The notes: generated by a model not told the origin, from the sequence alone. 40,997 nucleotides of DNA from an uncultured Robinsoniella sp. (GCA_900539655.1 UQCR01000061.1:1-40997), one strand, 5' to 3'; counted from the stretch's first letter, positions 8,701 to 18,227 are shown. A program made the numbers and translations.

Positions 8701-11700
8701 CCGCCATCACCTGTAAATTCTACATCCAGAGTATGGTCTCCCCGGATATATGCAAATGTATACCGGTTATCTTTAACCTCACCTGTGACATCCACGCCGT
8801 CAACCAGTACTTTCTTGACACTTTCCCCTTCCTCAGGAGTAAAGAACAAGGTCTTGTCCGCTTCTTCGAATACCGTCACCCCGCCGTTCTGGCTGACGCT
8901 TCCTTTTCCCGAAGCAGTGACATTAATCACATGTTTTGGTGCATTTGTAAAATAAAATTCTTTCACGCTAAAGGTTCTAGCCACATTCCTGGTTGAGAAT
9001 CCTGCCCTGCCTGCTGCGCCGTCGTGATAAATATTTCCGGATTTTCCAAGAGAAACCCCGTTCACGATTGGTTCTATTGTACAGGTATTAGCTCCGGTCA
9101 TCACCAGATTTACCTGTAATTCATATTCTGTATTAACGCTTAAATTAAACCCTTTAAAATATCCGTAGGTTTTCCCATCTTCCCAGAACCAGTTACTGCT
9201 TCCGTCTATTCCCACAACAATCTCATTTCCTGTTGTAAGCTTAATTACGAACCTGGTCTGGTCAGATAATTTATTTACGGAAAATCTGGTGTAATAGGTT
9301 CCTTCTTTTAGTGGTGTGGAATCCTGGTCTACCACATGGACTTTTCCGCTGCCGGACAAGCTCAGTTTCAAAGCCTGATTCTCCACTGTAGCTGTTCCGC
9401 CGGAATAGTTTGCTTCTGTGTCAATTTCATAATCTCTGTGGTAGTTGGTATACTTTGCAACCACTACGCTGTTTTTAAATACCGTTACTGCTTCTTCCAG
9501 AGCCAGATAAGCTTCTTTATAGCTGTCTGCTTCTGCAACCGGGTTATCTGCTGTCTCCTGCGCTGTCCGGATTGCCTCGTGGAATGCATCTTTTGCTTCC
9601 TTTGGATACTGCCCGCGCATATCACCTACAACAGCTTCATCATGAAGCACGGCTGCATCTGCTATAAACGCTGTTAACTGCTCCTTGCTTACCTCATCCG
9701 GAATAAAAACTTTTTTCACCGGAAGACTGGTTGCATGTCCCGCCGCATTGGTAAGGGCAATTTCTGTATAAACCGGCGTTTTTTCCTGACTTAATGCTTT
9801 AAATTCCGCCGACAAAATTTCTGCCGCTTCCATGAATCCATCTGCTTTTTTAACACTGAAGACAGATGTCACCACGGCGCTTCCCGGGTCAGTAAGGTCC
9901 GGTTCTGAAGTGGATACGTGTACCAGGGACGCTGTATTTAAATCTGTCTTAGATTTTACATACTCCGCCTTCTGGCTGTCATAGGTCATCTTAACCGTCA
10001 TAGTCTTGTAACGTTTATAGATATTTTGTGCACCAATGTTCAGATTATAAGTATTTTCGGTTCCTTCTGCGTGATTTGTGGCTACCGTTACCCCGGCATT
10101 CCCGCGCACTTCTGTGCCATATATGCCAAGTTCTGTCATGGAAATTCCCCAGGAATCGTTTTTCTCTTCCCCTGTAATTCGGATATAACGTGCAACTTCG
10201 GAATCCAGCGCTGTCACATTTAATCCAGGCAATGCCGCATTTACAGATGCCGCCGTAGTGAAATCCACACCATCTTCTGATATTTCCACACGGTATTTGG
10301 TGGCATATGCACCAGGCGTCCAGTCTACTGCCACATTGTTAATCATGTAGTTCTTTCCAAGGTCAACCTGATACCACTGATCCGTATTGTCCTGTGCCGA
10401 CCAGCGCGTGGACTGGTTTCCGTCAATGGCTTTATCTGCCGTATTGGAGCCTTTTTCAGAACTGGCACTCACTGTTTTTCCTACCGCCAGATTGTCTCCT
10501 TCGATTCCCGCATATGGCTCAGCCACAATGGCATTCACCATCGCCAAAGATCCATTTTTTGCTGTGAAATGAATATCTATCAGTCCGTTCTGGGATTCGG
10601 TATAGGCAGTTATATCCACAGCTTTTTCTTTACCGCCTGCCTCTTCTTTGATATTAAAGTTTTCTTTGATCGTCTTTCCGTTAACAGATACATCAAAGAT
10701 ATGTTCTTCGTCATTTACTTCATTAAAGTATAATTTTACCCTGTAATTACCGGGCTGGGCTTTAAATTTGTATCCAAAGTCCTCACCTGTCCTTGCAGAT
10801 TTAAGAACCGTACCCATTCCTGCATCGGGATTCGGAAGCTTTGTGCCTGACACTGTCTGTGTATTTTCCCCGTAATATCCGCTGCCGCCGTCAGGGAACC
10901 GGGAATCTGCGTAGAGTCCGTCATACTCCCCGCCTCCGCAGTTCAGGCGCATATTTACATCTGACATTGCGTTTCTTTCCAGGGATATACCGTTTAAGAT
11001 CGCATCGGTTAAGGTTCCGTCCCCGTTATAAGCACCCGCCAGCCGGATATCAATGATACCGTCCACCGGATATACCGAGCCTATTTCTTTGACTGCGCTG
11101 GCATCTGTGATGGTATATACCTCATAAGGTTCGCCGTTTACCAGAATATCAAAAGTTCTGTCTTTTACATTTTCTAACTCTGCAAAATTAAGTTTTACGT
11201 TGTATTCACCCTGTTTTGCATAGATTTTATAGCCAAACTCCGTTCCGGTAAGTGCGGTATTATAGACATCTTCTGCTCCTGCAACGGTGCCGCTGACCTG
11301 TTCTACATCACCATAATAACCGGACTGCCCTTTTGCTTCATCATATGCCTGATCCGGCGAAAATCCTTCGATTTCACCGCCTCCGGTATTAAAAGATGAA
11401 GAATGCTCTTCCAGTTTCAAATACCACTGCTGTGCTTTTGTATCCGCCATAGCTTCTACTGTGACTTTTCCCTCTGCCAGAGACAGGTAATGGTTTCCTG
11501 CATGAAGGCGGAACAGCCCATTGTGCAGGTCTTCTGTCTGCCATACGGTCTGGTTGGTTTCAGATAAGCCAAATGTATCGTCTGCCACCGACAGATATTG
11601 ATAGCTGTTTGCCTCAGAATCCCATATACGGATCTTGACGCCATCTTTTACCCCCACAAATGTAAATCCCTGGTTATTGTTTTGCTCTTTATTCAATGCC

Positions 11701-13715
11701 AGTTCCGATGCACTTAACTCCAGATAAGACATCTGATCTGTATTCATTACACGGTACACTGCATTTTTCTCTATCGTGAAATCACGGCTGCTTTTCTCTG
11801 TTGATTCGTGGATACCAATGTCCGGTACCCCGTTATAAAGCGGATTTCCGTAGAAGTCCTTTGTTGCATTACGGTCAGATGTGTAATCCCACTGCCCTGC
11901 ATTGGACTGTTTTGTCTGAGGCACTACATTTACATAGGTACCAGCGCCCATAGCGGCTGAGCTGTCCTGAATCTGATAAGCTTCCAGTGATGACCAGATA
12001 TTATCCTTATTTCCATCCGCCCTGTCCGCTCCGCCACCCGGATTTACAAATCCCGGATCGCCATGGATTGCACCTGCAATTTCTTTATCAGAATAGGTGC
12101 CGGTTGCATTATAGACCAGGTTGCCTGCAACTCCTGCCTTAGACCAGTCCACATTTCCCCACTCACCATTACTTGTGGTACTGGTGTTGTAGAAAATATT
12201 ATTGTAGAAATTCCAGTTAGATGCTACGGAATTGGGGGATCCCAAAGACCACTTCCAGTTATCTCCGTTATAATAAAATACATTGTTATAGACATAACTT
12301 GGCGTGCTGCTGCCTGCCGCAATATGCCTCCATACCATGCCGTCATTCTGGCTTAGGTTATAACGGACTACATCCGTGTCATTGCCGCCCATCAGCAGCA
12401 TAAATCCCATAGGAGTATCATGGCTGTAATTATATTCAAAAATAGTTCCTGCGCTCAGGTAATCACTGTCATATGAACATCCATCCTGGTTATAAGACGG
12501 GCCCCCGTAGCTTTCATTATACCGGAACACGGTATCAAAGGCATTCCAGGACCATATACCGGCATTAGCTCCCGGGTTGGCACGCATGGTATGATTGTGG
12601 AGTAAATTATTTTCTACAATCGCTCCTTTTGTCTCGCATACCAGAATTCCGTCTCCTCCGATATCAGATACGTCATTATTCAGCACCTTATAATTTCTCT
12701 GCACCTGGTCTTTGTAACGGATATTGTTGCTGCGGGAACCGTCATTGCCTCCGTTATTATCCGCATCATTGTTTGGATCGTAATCGCCTTTATTCGGATC
12801 ATTGTGCCGGAAATTATCTAAATCCGAGATACGGATTCCTTTTATTCCGGTACGGTCACATTTCTCAATCCGGTTATTTTGAATGGTTACACCGTCAAAA
12901 TATGGATAAACCCCTGCTTTGGAACTGAAAATAACCTCAATTCCAATACCGCCGTCTACCTTATTTACGCCTCTGTTTTCATTTCCATCTACATCATGGA
13001 CATAGCAGCCATCAATCACAACGCCTTTATAAGAACGGTCATCCAGCCCCTTATATGTATCTTCTGCACGTTCATCCACTGTTACATGGATACCGAGCCG
13101 CCTTGGAAGTTCGTCATCCTTGTTGGATGCACCGGACTGCCAGTTTACCGTAAAATCATCGTCATTGGTTACTTCAATACCGGTAACCGTGGTGTATTCC
13201 ATGTTTTCAATCAAAATTGCTTCTTTATGCCCGGCATATTCGGGAGTTCCGTCATCATTCGTACCTCCGGTCTTTTTAAACCCGCCTGCGTTGATGACCG
13301 GCATATTACCTTCACCGTAACTACTGATCAGAATTGGTCTCTCCTCTGTTCCTTTTCCTTTTGGATACAGCCGCTGATTATCGAAGATACTACCTTTTTT
13401 CAGCAAAATGGAATCCCCCGGCTGCAGATTTACTGCATTTACTTTATCCAGCGTCTTAAATGCCTTAGCGGCTGACGTTCCATTGTTTTCGTCGCTTCCT
13501 GCCTCACTGTCCACATAATAGACGGTTCCGTCAGCCACAGGTGCATATTCATTTACCACTGCCTGATAGCCATGCTGTGTCTGTATGCCTGTCTCTGCTC
13601 CTACCGCAGTTTTACCCTCTGCAGCCTGTGCCATAGCAGGCAGACCGGAAACGGTCATTGTACATGCCAGAAGAACGCTCATCGCTCTGGCGCTCCATTG
13701 CTTTTTCAATTTCAT
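5757..13715 (-). CDS. Giant secreted right-handed beta-helix glycan-active protein
   Basis: A 2652-residue secreted protein with a signal peptide (about 1-31, cleaved near AQA|AE). A right-handed parallel beta-helix (about 65-640) begins with YYVDSEAGSDENNGTSAAKA, as in pectate-lyase-like and GH141-like enzymes. Next come a beta-trefoil-like module (645-772), two malectin-like domains (776-918, 925-1070), an F5/8 discoidin/CBM32-like domain (1074-1205), a cohesin-like sandwich (about 1210-1330), a helical FIVAR-like unit, two concanavalin-like modules each followed by an InlB-like repeat (about 1425-1940), five FIVAR repeats (1942-2292), two Big_2 Ig-like domains (2299-2475) and two FN3 domains (2476-2652). 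It probably cuts or binds a plant or host glycan outside the cell. The catalytic family and residues cannot be fixed by eye. There is no LPXTG motif. The start has AGGAGG upstream, and a SurA_N-like gene lies 48 bases upstream in the same operon. Confidence 0.82.
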   Translation of the reverse strand: MKLKKQWSARAMSVLLACTMTVSGLPAMAQAAEGKTAVGAETGIQTQHGYQAVVNEYAPVADGTVYYVDSEAGSDENNGTSAAKAFKTLDKVNAVNLQPGDSILLKKGSIFDNQRLYPKGKGTEERPILISSYGEGNMPVINAGGFKKTGGTNDDGTPEYAGHKEAILIENMEYTTVTGIEVTNDDDFTVNWQSGASNKDDELPRRLGIHVTVDERAEDTYKGLDDRSYKGVVIDGCYVHDVDGNENRGVNKVDGGIGIEVIFSSKAGVYPYFDGVTIQNNRIEKCDRTGIKGIRISDLDNFRHNDPNKGDYDPNNDADNNGGNDGSRSNNIRYKDQVQRNYKVLNNDVSDIGGDGILVCETKGAIVENNLLHNHTMRANPGANAGIWSWNAFDTVFRYNESYGGPSYNQDGCSYDSDYLSAGTIFEYNYSHDTPMGFMLLMGGNDTDVVRYNLSQNDGMVWRHIAAGSSTPSYVYNNVFYYNGDNWKWSLGSPNSVASNWNFYNNIFYNTSTTSNGEWGNVDWSKAGVAGNLVYNATGTYSDKEIAGAIHGDPGFVNPGGGADRADGNKDNIWSSLEAYQIQDSSAAMGAGTYVNVVPQTKQSNAGQWDYTSDRNATKDFYGNPLYNGVPDIGIHESTEKSSRDFTIEKNAVYRVMNTDQMSYLELSASELALNKEQNNNQGFTFVGVKDGVKIRIWDSEANSYQYLSVADDTFGLSETNQTVWQTEDLHNGLFRLHAGNHYLSLAEGKVTVEAMADTKAQQWYLKLEEHSSSFNTGGGEIEGFSPDQAYDEAKGQSGYYGDVEQVSGTVAGAEDVYNTALTGTEFGYKIYAKQGEYNVKLNFAELENVKDRTFDILVNGEPYEVYTITDASAVKEIGSVYPVDGIIDIRLAGAYNGDGTLTDAILNGISLERNAMSDVNMRLNCGGGEYDGLYADSRFPDGGSGYYGENTQTVSGTKLPNPDAGMGTVLKSARTGEDFGYKFKAQPGNYRVKLYFNEVNDEEHIFDVSVNGKTIKENFNIKEEAGGKEKAVDITAYTESQNGLIDIHFTAKNGSLAMVNAIVAEPYAGIEGDNLAVGKTVSASSEKGSNTADKAIDGNQSTRWSAQDNTDQWYQVDLGKNYMINNVAVDWTPGAYATKYRVEISEDGVDFTTAASVNAALPGLNVTALDSEVARYIRITGEEKNDSWGISMTELGIYGTEVRGNAGVTVATNHAEGTENTYNLNIGAQNIYKRYKTMTVKMTYDSQKAEYVKSKTDLNTASLVHVSTSEPDLTDPGSAVVTSVFSVKKADGFMEAAEILSAEFKALSQEKTPVYTEIALTNAAGHATSLPVKKVFIPDEVSKEQLTAFIADAAVLHDEAVVGDMRGQYPKEAKDAFHEAIRTAQETADNPVAEADSYKEAYLALEEAVTVFKNSVVVAKYTNYHRDYEIDTEANYSGGTATVENQALKLSLSGSGKVHVVDQDSTPLKEGTYYTRFSVNKLSDQTRFVIKLTTGNEIVVGIDGSSNWFWEDGKTYGYFKGFNLSVNTEYELQVNLVMTGANTCTIEPIVNGVSLGKSGNIYHDGAAGRAGFSTRNVARTFSVKEFYFTNAPKHVINVTASGKGSVSQNGGVTVFEEADKTLFFTPEEGESVKKVLVDGVDVTGEVKDNRYTFAYIRGDHTLDVEFTGDGGGEVEEKVTYHQDYNVDDTADYAGNLMESSVVEEDGVKIKLKKGSDNNFPMAVDTNAPEITEGTFYTRFAIDELSDQSLFDIKTGDGGFIRIGYEVDATAGRAAWFYDKSGNNPGWGDFNQTTPLTANEEHTLKVTFAKNGTVSYDITLWVDGINLGTKTLAYAQTPGRFGFGARRTGKTYTIKEVYYTTEEEYKIDVTSGEHGSASQEGDVTVFGLSSKTIFFTPDTGYVIDKVLVDGTEAAVTDSRYTFTDITGNHSLAVSFKEAEAPVVDKSALQSLYDENTGKNAEDYTADSWAAFDTAMKEAKAILDSETADQAAVDAAKEMLETAVSGLEEVKPQPVDKTELQGLYDNNTGKKAEDYTPESWKAFDTAMKSAKEVLDSETADQAAVDAAKATLETAIKGLVPAEIPDPVDKTELQALYDQNADKAAEDYTIDSFAVFDAAMKAAKSVLDSETATQDEVNQALQTLRDAVSQLKEADSEDIKEALRLLHEANATRVEELYTPESWKVFADAMDEAKRVLDDPEAVQEQVDQAKDALQRAIDGLVIKDPVPEVNKTALKNLYDANTGKDQSKYTQDSWTAFAEAMNQAEAVLNDSEALQEQVDAAYADLEKAAAGLTKIPAPVIKVTGVSLDKTAVNFTRAGETAQLRAQVAPVDAANRNVSWKSTNTKAVTVDRNGLVKAVANGTAEIIVTTEDGGKTAVCKVTVRIPEPVVKVTGVKLAQKNAVLSAKGASVKLKATVLPENASDKAVTWKSKNEKVATVDAKGKVTAVGNGTTTITVTTKDGKKTAKCTIKVSIVKKPAKVTGTKVSKTTKTTLTLSWNKVKGAESYKVYVYRSDKKWKDFVTTKKTGITLKGLTTGTKYKVKVAAVNKGGRGAYSTGASAATRPAATRLNTIKKHGSGGVKLTYQKVSGARYDVYMKTGKGSYRKVTSASKTGAVVKGLEKGKTYRFKVRTYIRTNGKNYYGSYSNVLKYTAK

Positions 13716-13763
13716 TAATCTTTTCCTCCTTTTTCTCTGATATAGCCAGCCTTTATTTTTTAG

Positions 13764-14507
13764 CTACATCACTGCCTTGTGAACTGCTTTCTCCATCACC
13801 TCCGGCTTTTTTATTTGAATGTCTGCTTTCGCAAGCATGTCTTCCATATATTGATCAAATTTTTCCTTTAAGCCTAAGTCTTTTACACTCATCTTCACCG
13901 TTTCAAAATCTTCATATTGGAAATATTCCATGTTCTCATTGTAGATCTCCTGCATCTCTTCATCCGATAATGCAAGGGACTTGTCCTCACTTAATACCCC
14001 GATTACCTGAAGCCTTAAGTTCTGGTTCAGATAATCATAATACTGGCTCTCAGGAAAACTCGTAATCCCGTAAAACACCTCGTCTTTGCTCTTTTTCTCC
14101 TGACGCTGTGCATTCTCACTTTCCATCTGCTTCTGAATGGATGGGTAATCGATGGCTTCCATCAATCCCTTATCCAGGGCAATTTTCTGAAGAAGCTTAT
14201 CTCCTGCAATTTCCCGGACAGCCCTGTCCGTCACGCAAGCTAAAGCACTTTCCCCTCCGTCATAACTTTTTTCCCAGGAAAACCCTTCCGAATCCAGGTT
14301 ATATGTATTCATCCATTCATTGCGGACCGACAACCGCAGTTCGGATGCTGCAAATATGATTTCTTCTTGATAGATGGGAATGTCATTTACGACAGCCACA
14401 ACTCTTCTACTTTTTCCAGGAATGCACGTAAAAAGAATACCTGCTGCAACAATTAAAATTAATGCTGCCGCCAGTACATATATTTTAAAATTAGTTTTTT
14501 TTACCAA
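13764..14507 (-). CDS. SurA_N/PrsA-like membrane-anchored chaperone-like protein
   Basis: A 247-residue protein with one N-terminal membrane helix (about 9-28) and a SurA N-terminal-like region starting VVAVVNDIPIYQEEIIFAA, followed by a charged helical region. No parvulin PPIase domain is visible, so it resembles the chaperone part of PrsA/SurA foldases rather than a full isomerase. The Cys near residue 28 (LFTC) is a poor lipobox, so a transmembrane anchor is more likely. The start codon is TTG (14507-14505), with AAGGAG about 9 bases upstream. It lies 48 bases upstream of the giant beta-helix gene with no terminator between them. A role in folding or exporting that protein is inferred from this position; the exact function is unknown. 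Confidence 0.65.
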   Translation of the reverse strand: MVKKTNFKIYVLAAALILIVAAGILFTCIPGKSRRVVAVVNDIPIYQEEIIFAASELRLSVRNEWMNTYNLDSEGFSWEKSYDGGESALACVTDRAVREIAGDKLLQKIALDKGLMEAIDYPSIQKQMESENAQRQEKKSKDEVFYGITSFPESQYYDYLNQNLRLQVIGVLSEDKSLALSDEEMQEIYNENMEYFQYEDFETVKMSVKDLGLKEKFDQYMEDMLAKADIQIKKPEVMEKAVHKAVM

Positions 14508-14584
14508 AATATTCCTCTCCTTCCCACCTCATTGGTCTTATTTTATCATTGAACTTGATACATTTCCTTGTTCCCTGGTTATTT

Positions 14585-14659
14585 TTATTGATCTAAAGTC
14601 AGGTATGTTGATACAGCCCATGACATTTCCAAATCTAAAAATATTGGCATGATGCTCAT
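14585..14659 (-). CDS. Possible 24-residue small ORF upstream of SurA_N-like gene
   Basis: An ATG at 14659 preceded by AGGGGG (6 bases away) opens a 24-codon frame, MSIMPIFLDLEMSWAVSTYL followed by four more residues. It lies between the yesN terminator and the SurA_N-like gene. No homologue is recognised. It could be a leader peptide or chance. Confidence 0.2.
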   Translation of the reverse strand: MSIMPIFLDLEMSWAVSTYLTLDQ

Positions 14660-14675
14660 TTCATACCCCCTACAC

Positions 14676-14722
14676 ATAAAAAGACATCTGTTTGAAAACA
14701 TGGTTTTCAATTCAGATGTCTT
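14676..14722 (-). terminator. Strong terminator after yesN
   Basis: AAGACATCTG (14681-14690) pairs perfectly with CAGATGTCTT (14713-14722). An inner 8-bp stem (TTGAAAAC / GTTTTCAA) closes a 3-base loop, giving about 18 bp in all. On the minus strand it ends in TCTTTTTATG. Confidence 0.85.
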
Positions 14723-14769
14723 AGAGATTTAGGGGTAATGCTGATACAATACTGCTTTGCATTATCTAA

Positions 14770-16332
14770 TCAGCATCCACCCTTTTTATAATTAACCGGG
14801 CTCATCTGGCAAAGTTTTTTAAATATCCTGTTAAAATGCTCAACACTGTTATACCCTACACTCTGGCTGATCTCATAGATCTTCATATCGGTCTTTCGAA
14901 TCAGCTCTTTAGCTTTTGAGATACGAAACTCCATCAGGTAACTGCTGAACGTAGTCCCTGTCTCTTTTGTAAACCGGGTGCTGAAGTATTTTTCATTTAG
15001 TCCCACAAAATCTGCCACATTTCCCAGGGACAGCTCCGGGTTGGCATAGTTATCCCAGATAAAGCGTTTTGCTTTTTGGATCACGTCATTCTGTCTTCTG
15101 TCATAGTTATGTTCCAGATAATCCATAATCCAGCGGAGGTAATTGGTCATCCAAATCTCCATTTCTTTCAAACTGGTTATCCGCTGTATTTTTTCGTAGT
15201 AATCCACTTCCTGAGGAAATACTTTCAGGATATCGTCGTTGTTTTCTCTCAGGGACATAGAAACCTGGTAGATCAGATAGATGCTCTCTATTTTTGCCTG
15301 CTCAAATCCAATCTTGTAAAAGTCCGTGAATATCCTCTGACAGCTCTGTTCAAATGCCGCATTATCCAGAGATTTCAAACTGTCCTTTAAATCCTGATAG
15401 CGGATTCCTGCCAAAACCGCTTCCTGCAGATTGATCTTTTCCTGGATATCCGTAGTAAATACATCCGTTTTTTCAAAAATACTTTGAAAGGTTAACAGAA
15501 ATCCTGCTGTTTCTAAGCATTCCAGAAAGTGGGATGCACCTGACCCAATCTGGCTGATACCTGCTATTGCCGGGAGATTCATATAATTCTTCCAGTTATT
15601 TAGAATCTGCCTGCTTACTGACTGTACCCGGTTCTTCCTGTTCGCATCGGCATCCTTTGCCCGGTAATACAGGAGGTAGGACGAAGGAGATAGCGAGCAG
15701 ATCGTACATTTAGAAGCTACCATAGGAATCTGATTTGCAATTTCCAGCATTGGTTTCATCAGGGTATCCTCCAGATCACTGCCAAACCGGAATACCTGTT
15801 GTTTGAAATCCAGGATTTCAAAGCGGACGACATAGTAATAGTCCTGGAAAAATGACTCCTTTAACTCCGTTCTTCCAAGTGCCATATCCTGCAGAATTTG
15901 TCCTTCCCCCACAGCCTTAACTGCGCTTCTGCCTGACGTACTGCTTCCCTTAACCTTTTTTAGCTCGCCTGTAATGCGTTCCAGATGGCTGCTCAGCATA
16001 ATTTCATTAATATCTGATTTCAGCAGGTAGTCCAGTGCCCCAAGCCTGAATGCCTCCCTTACCAGCAAGAAATCATCATAACCGCTAAGCGCCAGTATGA
16101 CAGGCACCTGATCCATCTGGTTTACCTGTTTGATTAATGTAATCCCATCCATAATTGGCATTTTCATGTCGGTAATTAACAGGTCTACAGGATTATCCTT
16201 TAATCTTTCCAATGCCTGCTGTCCATTTTTGGCATCCCCCGCAATTTCAAACCCAAACTTCTCCCAATCCACTATCGTATGCAGTGTTGTCCTTACAATC
16301 ATATCGTCATCTACAAACATAACTCTGTACAT
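14770..16332 (-). CDS. yesN: YesN-type response regulator (REC plus AraC HTH)
   Basis: A 520-residue transcription factor. The N-terminal receiver domain (about 1-120) has the acidic pocket VDDD (8-10), the phosphoacceptor Asp55 in LLITDMKMP and the conserved Lys in LLKSD. A long middle region of the YesN type follows, then a C-terminal AraC/XylS double HTH (about 420-520), including GLNEKYFSTRFTKETGTTFSSY and SVGYNSVEHFNRIFKK. It should be phosphorylated by the YesM kinase encoded upstream (75-base gap) and activate sugar-utilisation genes through direct repeats. The start is at 16332: the GGGAGG site is 9 bases from this ATG but touches the in-frame ATG at 16341. Likely targets are the flanking secreted-enzyme genes and the CUT1 operon, an inference from position. 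Confidence 0.9.
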   Translation of the reverse strand: MYRVMFVDDDMIVRTTLHTIVDWEKFGFEIAGDAKNGQQALERLKDNPVDLLITDMKMPIMDGITLIKQVNQMDQVPVILALSGYDDFLLVREAFRLGALDYLLKSDINEIMLSSHLERITGELKKVKGSSTSGRSAVKAVGEGQILQDMALGRTELKESFFQDYYYVVRFEILDFKQQVFRFGSDLEDTLMKPMLEIANQIPMVASKCTICSLSPSSYLLYYRAKDADANRKNRVQSVSRQILNNWKNYMNLPAIAGISQIGSGASHFLECLETAGFLLTFQSIFEKTDVFTTDIQEKINLQEAVLAGIRYQDLKDSLKSLDNAAFEQSCQRIFTDFYKIGFEQAKIESIYLIYQVSMSLRENNDDILKVFPQEVDYYEKIQRITSLKEMEIWMTNYLRWIMDYLEHNYDRRQNDVIQKAKRFIWDNYANPELSLGNVADFVGLNEKYFSTRFTKETGTTFSSYLMEFRISKAKELIRKTDMKIYEISQSVGYNSVEHFNRIFKKLCQMSPVNYKKGGC

Positions 16333-16407
16333 CTTCTTCATCCTCCCTGCTTTATGAACATGTCAAAAACTCGATTCACCAAATTGAACTGAATTTCCAT
16401 ACACACA

Positions 16408-18165
16408 CTATCCCATACTTTTACGTGGTATCTCTATGGTTGTTCTGGTATATTTTCCGGGTTCACTTACTATTTTCATCTCACACGACTCTCCAAAATT
16501 CAGCTTCAGCCTGCTGTATACATTGGATATTCCAATGCTGTAATTGTCCTCCTTATCTTCTTTGGGTTTTAGAATCTCATGAATCTGTTCCTCTGTCATG
16601 CCCTTTCCATTATCTTCGATGACAATGCAGAGCTTGTCTTCTTCCTGATAAGCCCGCAGCTCGATTTCCCCGATATCTTCCATTTCGCTAAATCCATGAA
16701 CAATACAGTTTTCTATAATGGGCTGTAAAATCAGCCTGGGTACCAGATCTTCCATACAGCCTTCTCCTACATCCGCGGTATATTCAAACCCGTCTGAATA
16801 ACGCACCTTCATTAAGAAAATATAGCTGCTGAGCACTTCCAGCTCTTCTTTTAAAGTATAAAAACTACCGTTTCTCCGAAAAGAACAGGAGAGTATGCGG
16901 ATCAAAGCTTCCGCCATATTTTTGATTCCGTCAAACTTGGATACCTGCGCCATAAAACGAATGGAGCTCAAGGTATTTACGAGAAAATGCGGATTGATCT
17001 GTGACTGAAGCGCCCTGATCTCTGCTTCATGCTTCATTTGCTGCTGCTTTTCATTGTCATGGATCAATACCTTTAACCTGCGCACCATGCGGTTAAATGA
17101 ATGGATCATGGTTCTGATCTCTGACTGCCCGCTGATGGGTATATGTACATCCAGACTTCCACCTTCTACCTGCTTTAACCCCTCAATCACTTCATTTACA
17201 GGATGGATAATCCGTTTCAGGAAGATGCTGGAGAAAAGATAGAACAATATAAACAGGACTACGGTAATCACAATGATAATTCCTGCAATTTTATTAAATT
17301 CCTCCAGAAGAATCTGTGAATCTACCACACTGACCAGCTTCCATCCGGTGGGGGTAATCTCTTTCATAAGATAGGTAAATGCAGTCCCTCCCGAATGCTC
17401 TCTGAATATACTCTGGTTCAGATCCAGATTCGCCGGCAGCGCAATGTCCCGATCGCTGACATTCAGCAGAACCTCTTTGTTTTCATCTACCAGATACATG
17501 CTACCCAGACTGCTCTCTTTGTTATATTCCCGCATCATATTCCCGATTTCTGACTGTATAAAGAGGGTTGCCATCTCTATCTTATTAGTTCTGTCCAGAA
17601 TATTATCCGGGGACAGTCCTGCTGCAACGGTAAACTGATATTTCGTTTTCAGAGAATAGGTGACTTTAGATGAATAACTGCCTATACAGACATTATTCTT
17701 GTTCGACAGCGCCTGCTGGTACCACTTTGACTGTTTAATTTCTGCCTGTGGAATCACCAGGTCATCCTTGATATAAGTGTTGTCCCCGCTGACCATATAG
17801 AATACGGATGCCAGCATATCATCACTTGGGATCATCATATAATTAAAGGTTTCCCGCAAGATCTTCTCGAAGTTATATTTATTAAATGCATTGGTATCAT
17901 CTGTCTTCGCCGCCAATGCCAGTACATCACTGTTGTTTACATTGCATAGATGGGATAGGCGCATGGAGACATTATCTATTTCCTCTTCCAGAGTTTTACC
18001 CACATTTGCCTGAACCAGTTCGATTTTTTCTGTGGCGGACCGCAGCATCATTGTCCTGACTATTGCAAATGACCCAATGATAATAAATAAAATAGGTATT
18101 ACAATCAGTAATAAAAAACTTCTGTAATATGTAAATTGTAAACGGCTTTTCTTTTCAGTAAACAT
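16408..18165 (-). CDS. yesM: YesM-type sensor histidine kinase
   Basis: A 585-residue membrane kinase. A first membrane helix (about 17-40), a large extracellular sensor region (about 41-290), a second helix (about 292-315) and a HAMP domain lead to the His_kinase domain. The phospho-acceptor is His393 in LQSQINPHFLVNTLSS, and the HATPase_c domain has the N box (IIENCIVHGF) and G box (IEDNGKGMTEEQ). Family members sense extracellular sugars or their binding proteins and phosphorylate a YesN partner, here encoded 75 bases downstream. A consensus-like promoter lies 34 bases before the start, and the ribosome site is G-rich. The signal is unknown. Confidence 0.9.
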   Translation of the reverse strand: MFTEKKSRLQFTYYRSFLLLIVIPILFIIIGSFAIVRTMMLRSATEKIELVQANVGKTLEEEIDNVSMRLSHLCNVNNSDVLALAAKTDDTNAFNKYNFEKILRETFNYMMIPSDDMLASVFYMVSGDNTYIKDDLVIPQAEIKQSKWYQQALSNKNNVCIGSYSSKVTYSLKTKYQFTVAAGLSPDNILDRTNKIEMATLFIQSEIGNMMREYNKESSLGSMYLVDENKEVLLNVSDRDIALPANLDLNQSIFREHSGGTAFTYLMKEITPTGWKLVSVVDSQILLEEFNKIAGIIIVITVVLFILFYLFSSIFLKRIIHPVNEVIEGLKQVEGGSLDVHIPISGQSEIRTMIHSFNRMVRRLKVLIHDNEKQQQMKHEAEIRALQSQINPHFLVNTLSSIRFMAQVSKFDGIKNMAEALIRILSCSFRRNGSFYTLKEELEVLSSYIFLMKVRYSDGFEYTADVGEGCMEDLVPRLILQPIIENCIVHGFSEMEDIGEIELRAYQEEDKLCIVIEDNGKGMTEEQIHEILKPKEDKEDNYSIGISNVYSRLKLNFGESCEMKIVSEPGKYTRTTIEIPRKSMG

Positions 18166-18198
18166 CCCCGATCCCCCAAATCCCTTTTGTATTTTCCG

Positions 18199-18227
18199 AT
18201 TATAACATGAAGTTTGTGAAGATACAA
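18199..18227 (-). promoter_or_regulatory. Sigma-A promoter of yesM-yesN
   Basis: On the minus strand TTGTAT (18227-18222), a 17-base spacer and TATAAT (18204-18199). Confidence 0.7.

Noticed and set aside
8310..8996. Plus-strand open frame of 228 codons
   Set aside because: It is antisense to the concanavalin-like modules of the beta-helix protein, with no recognisable domain.
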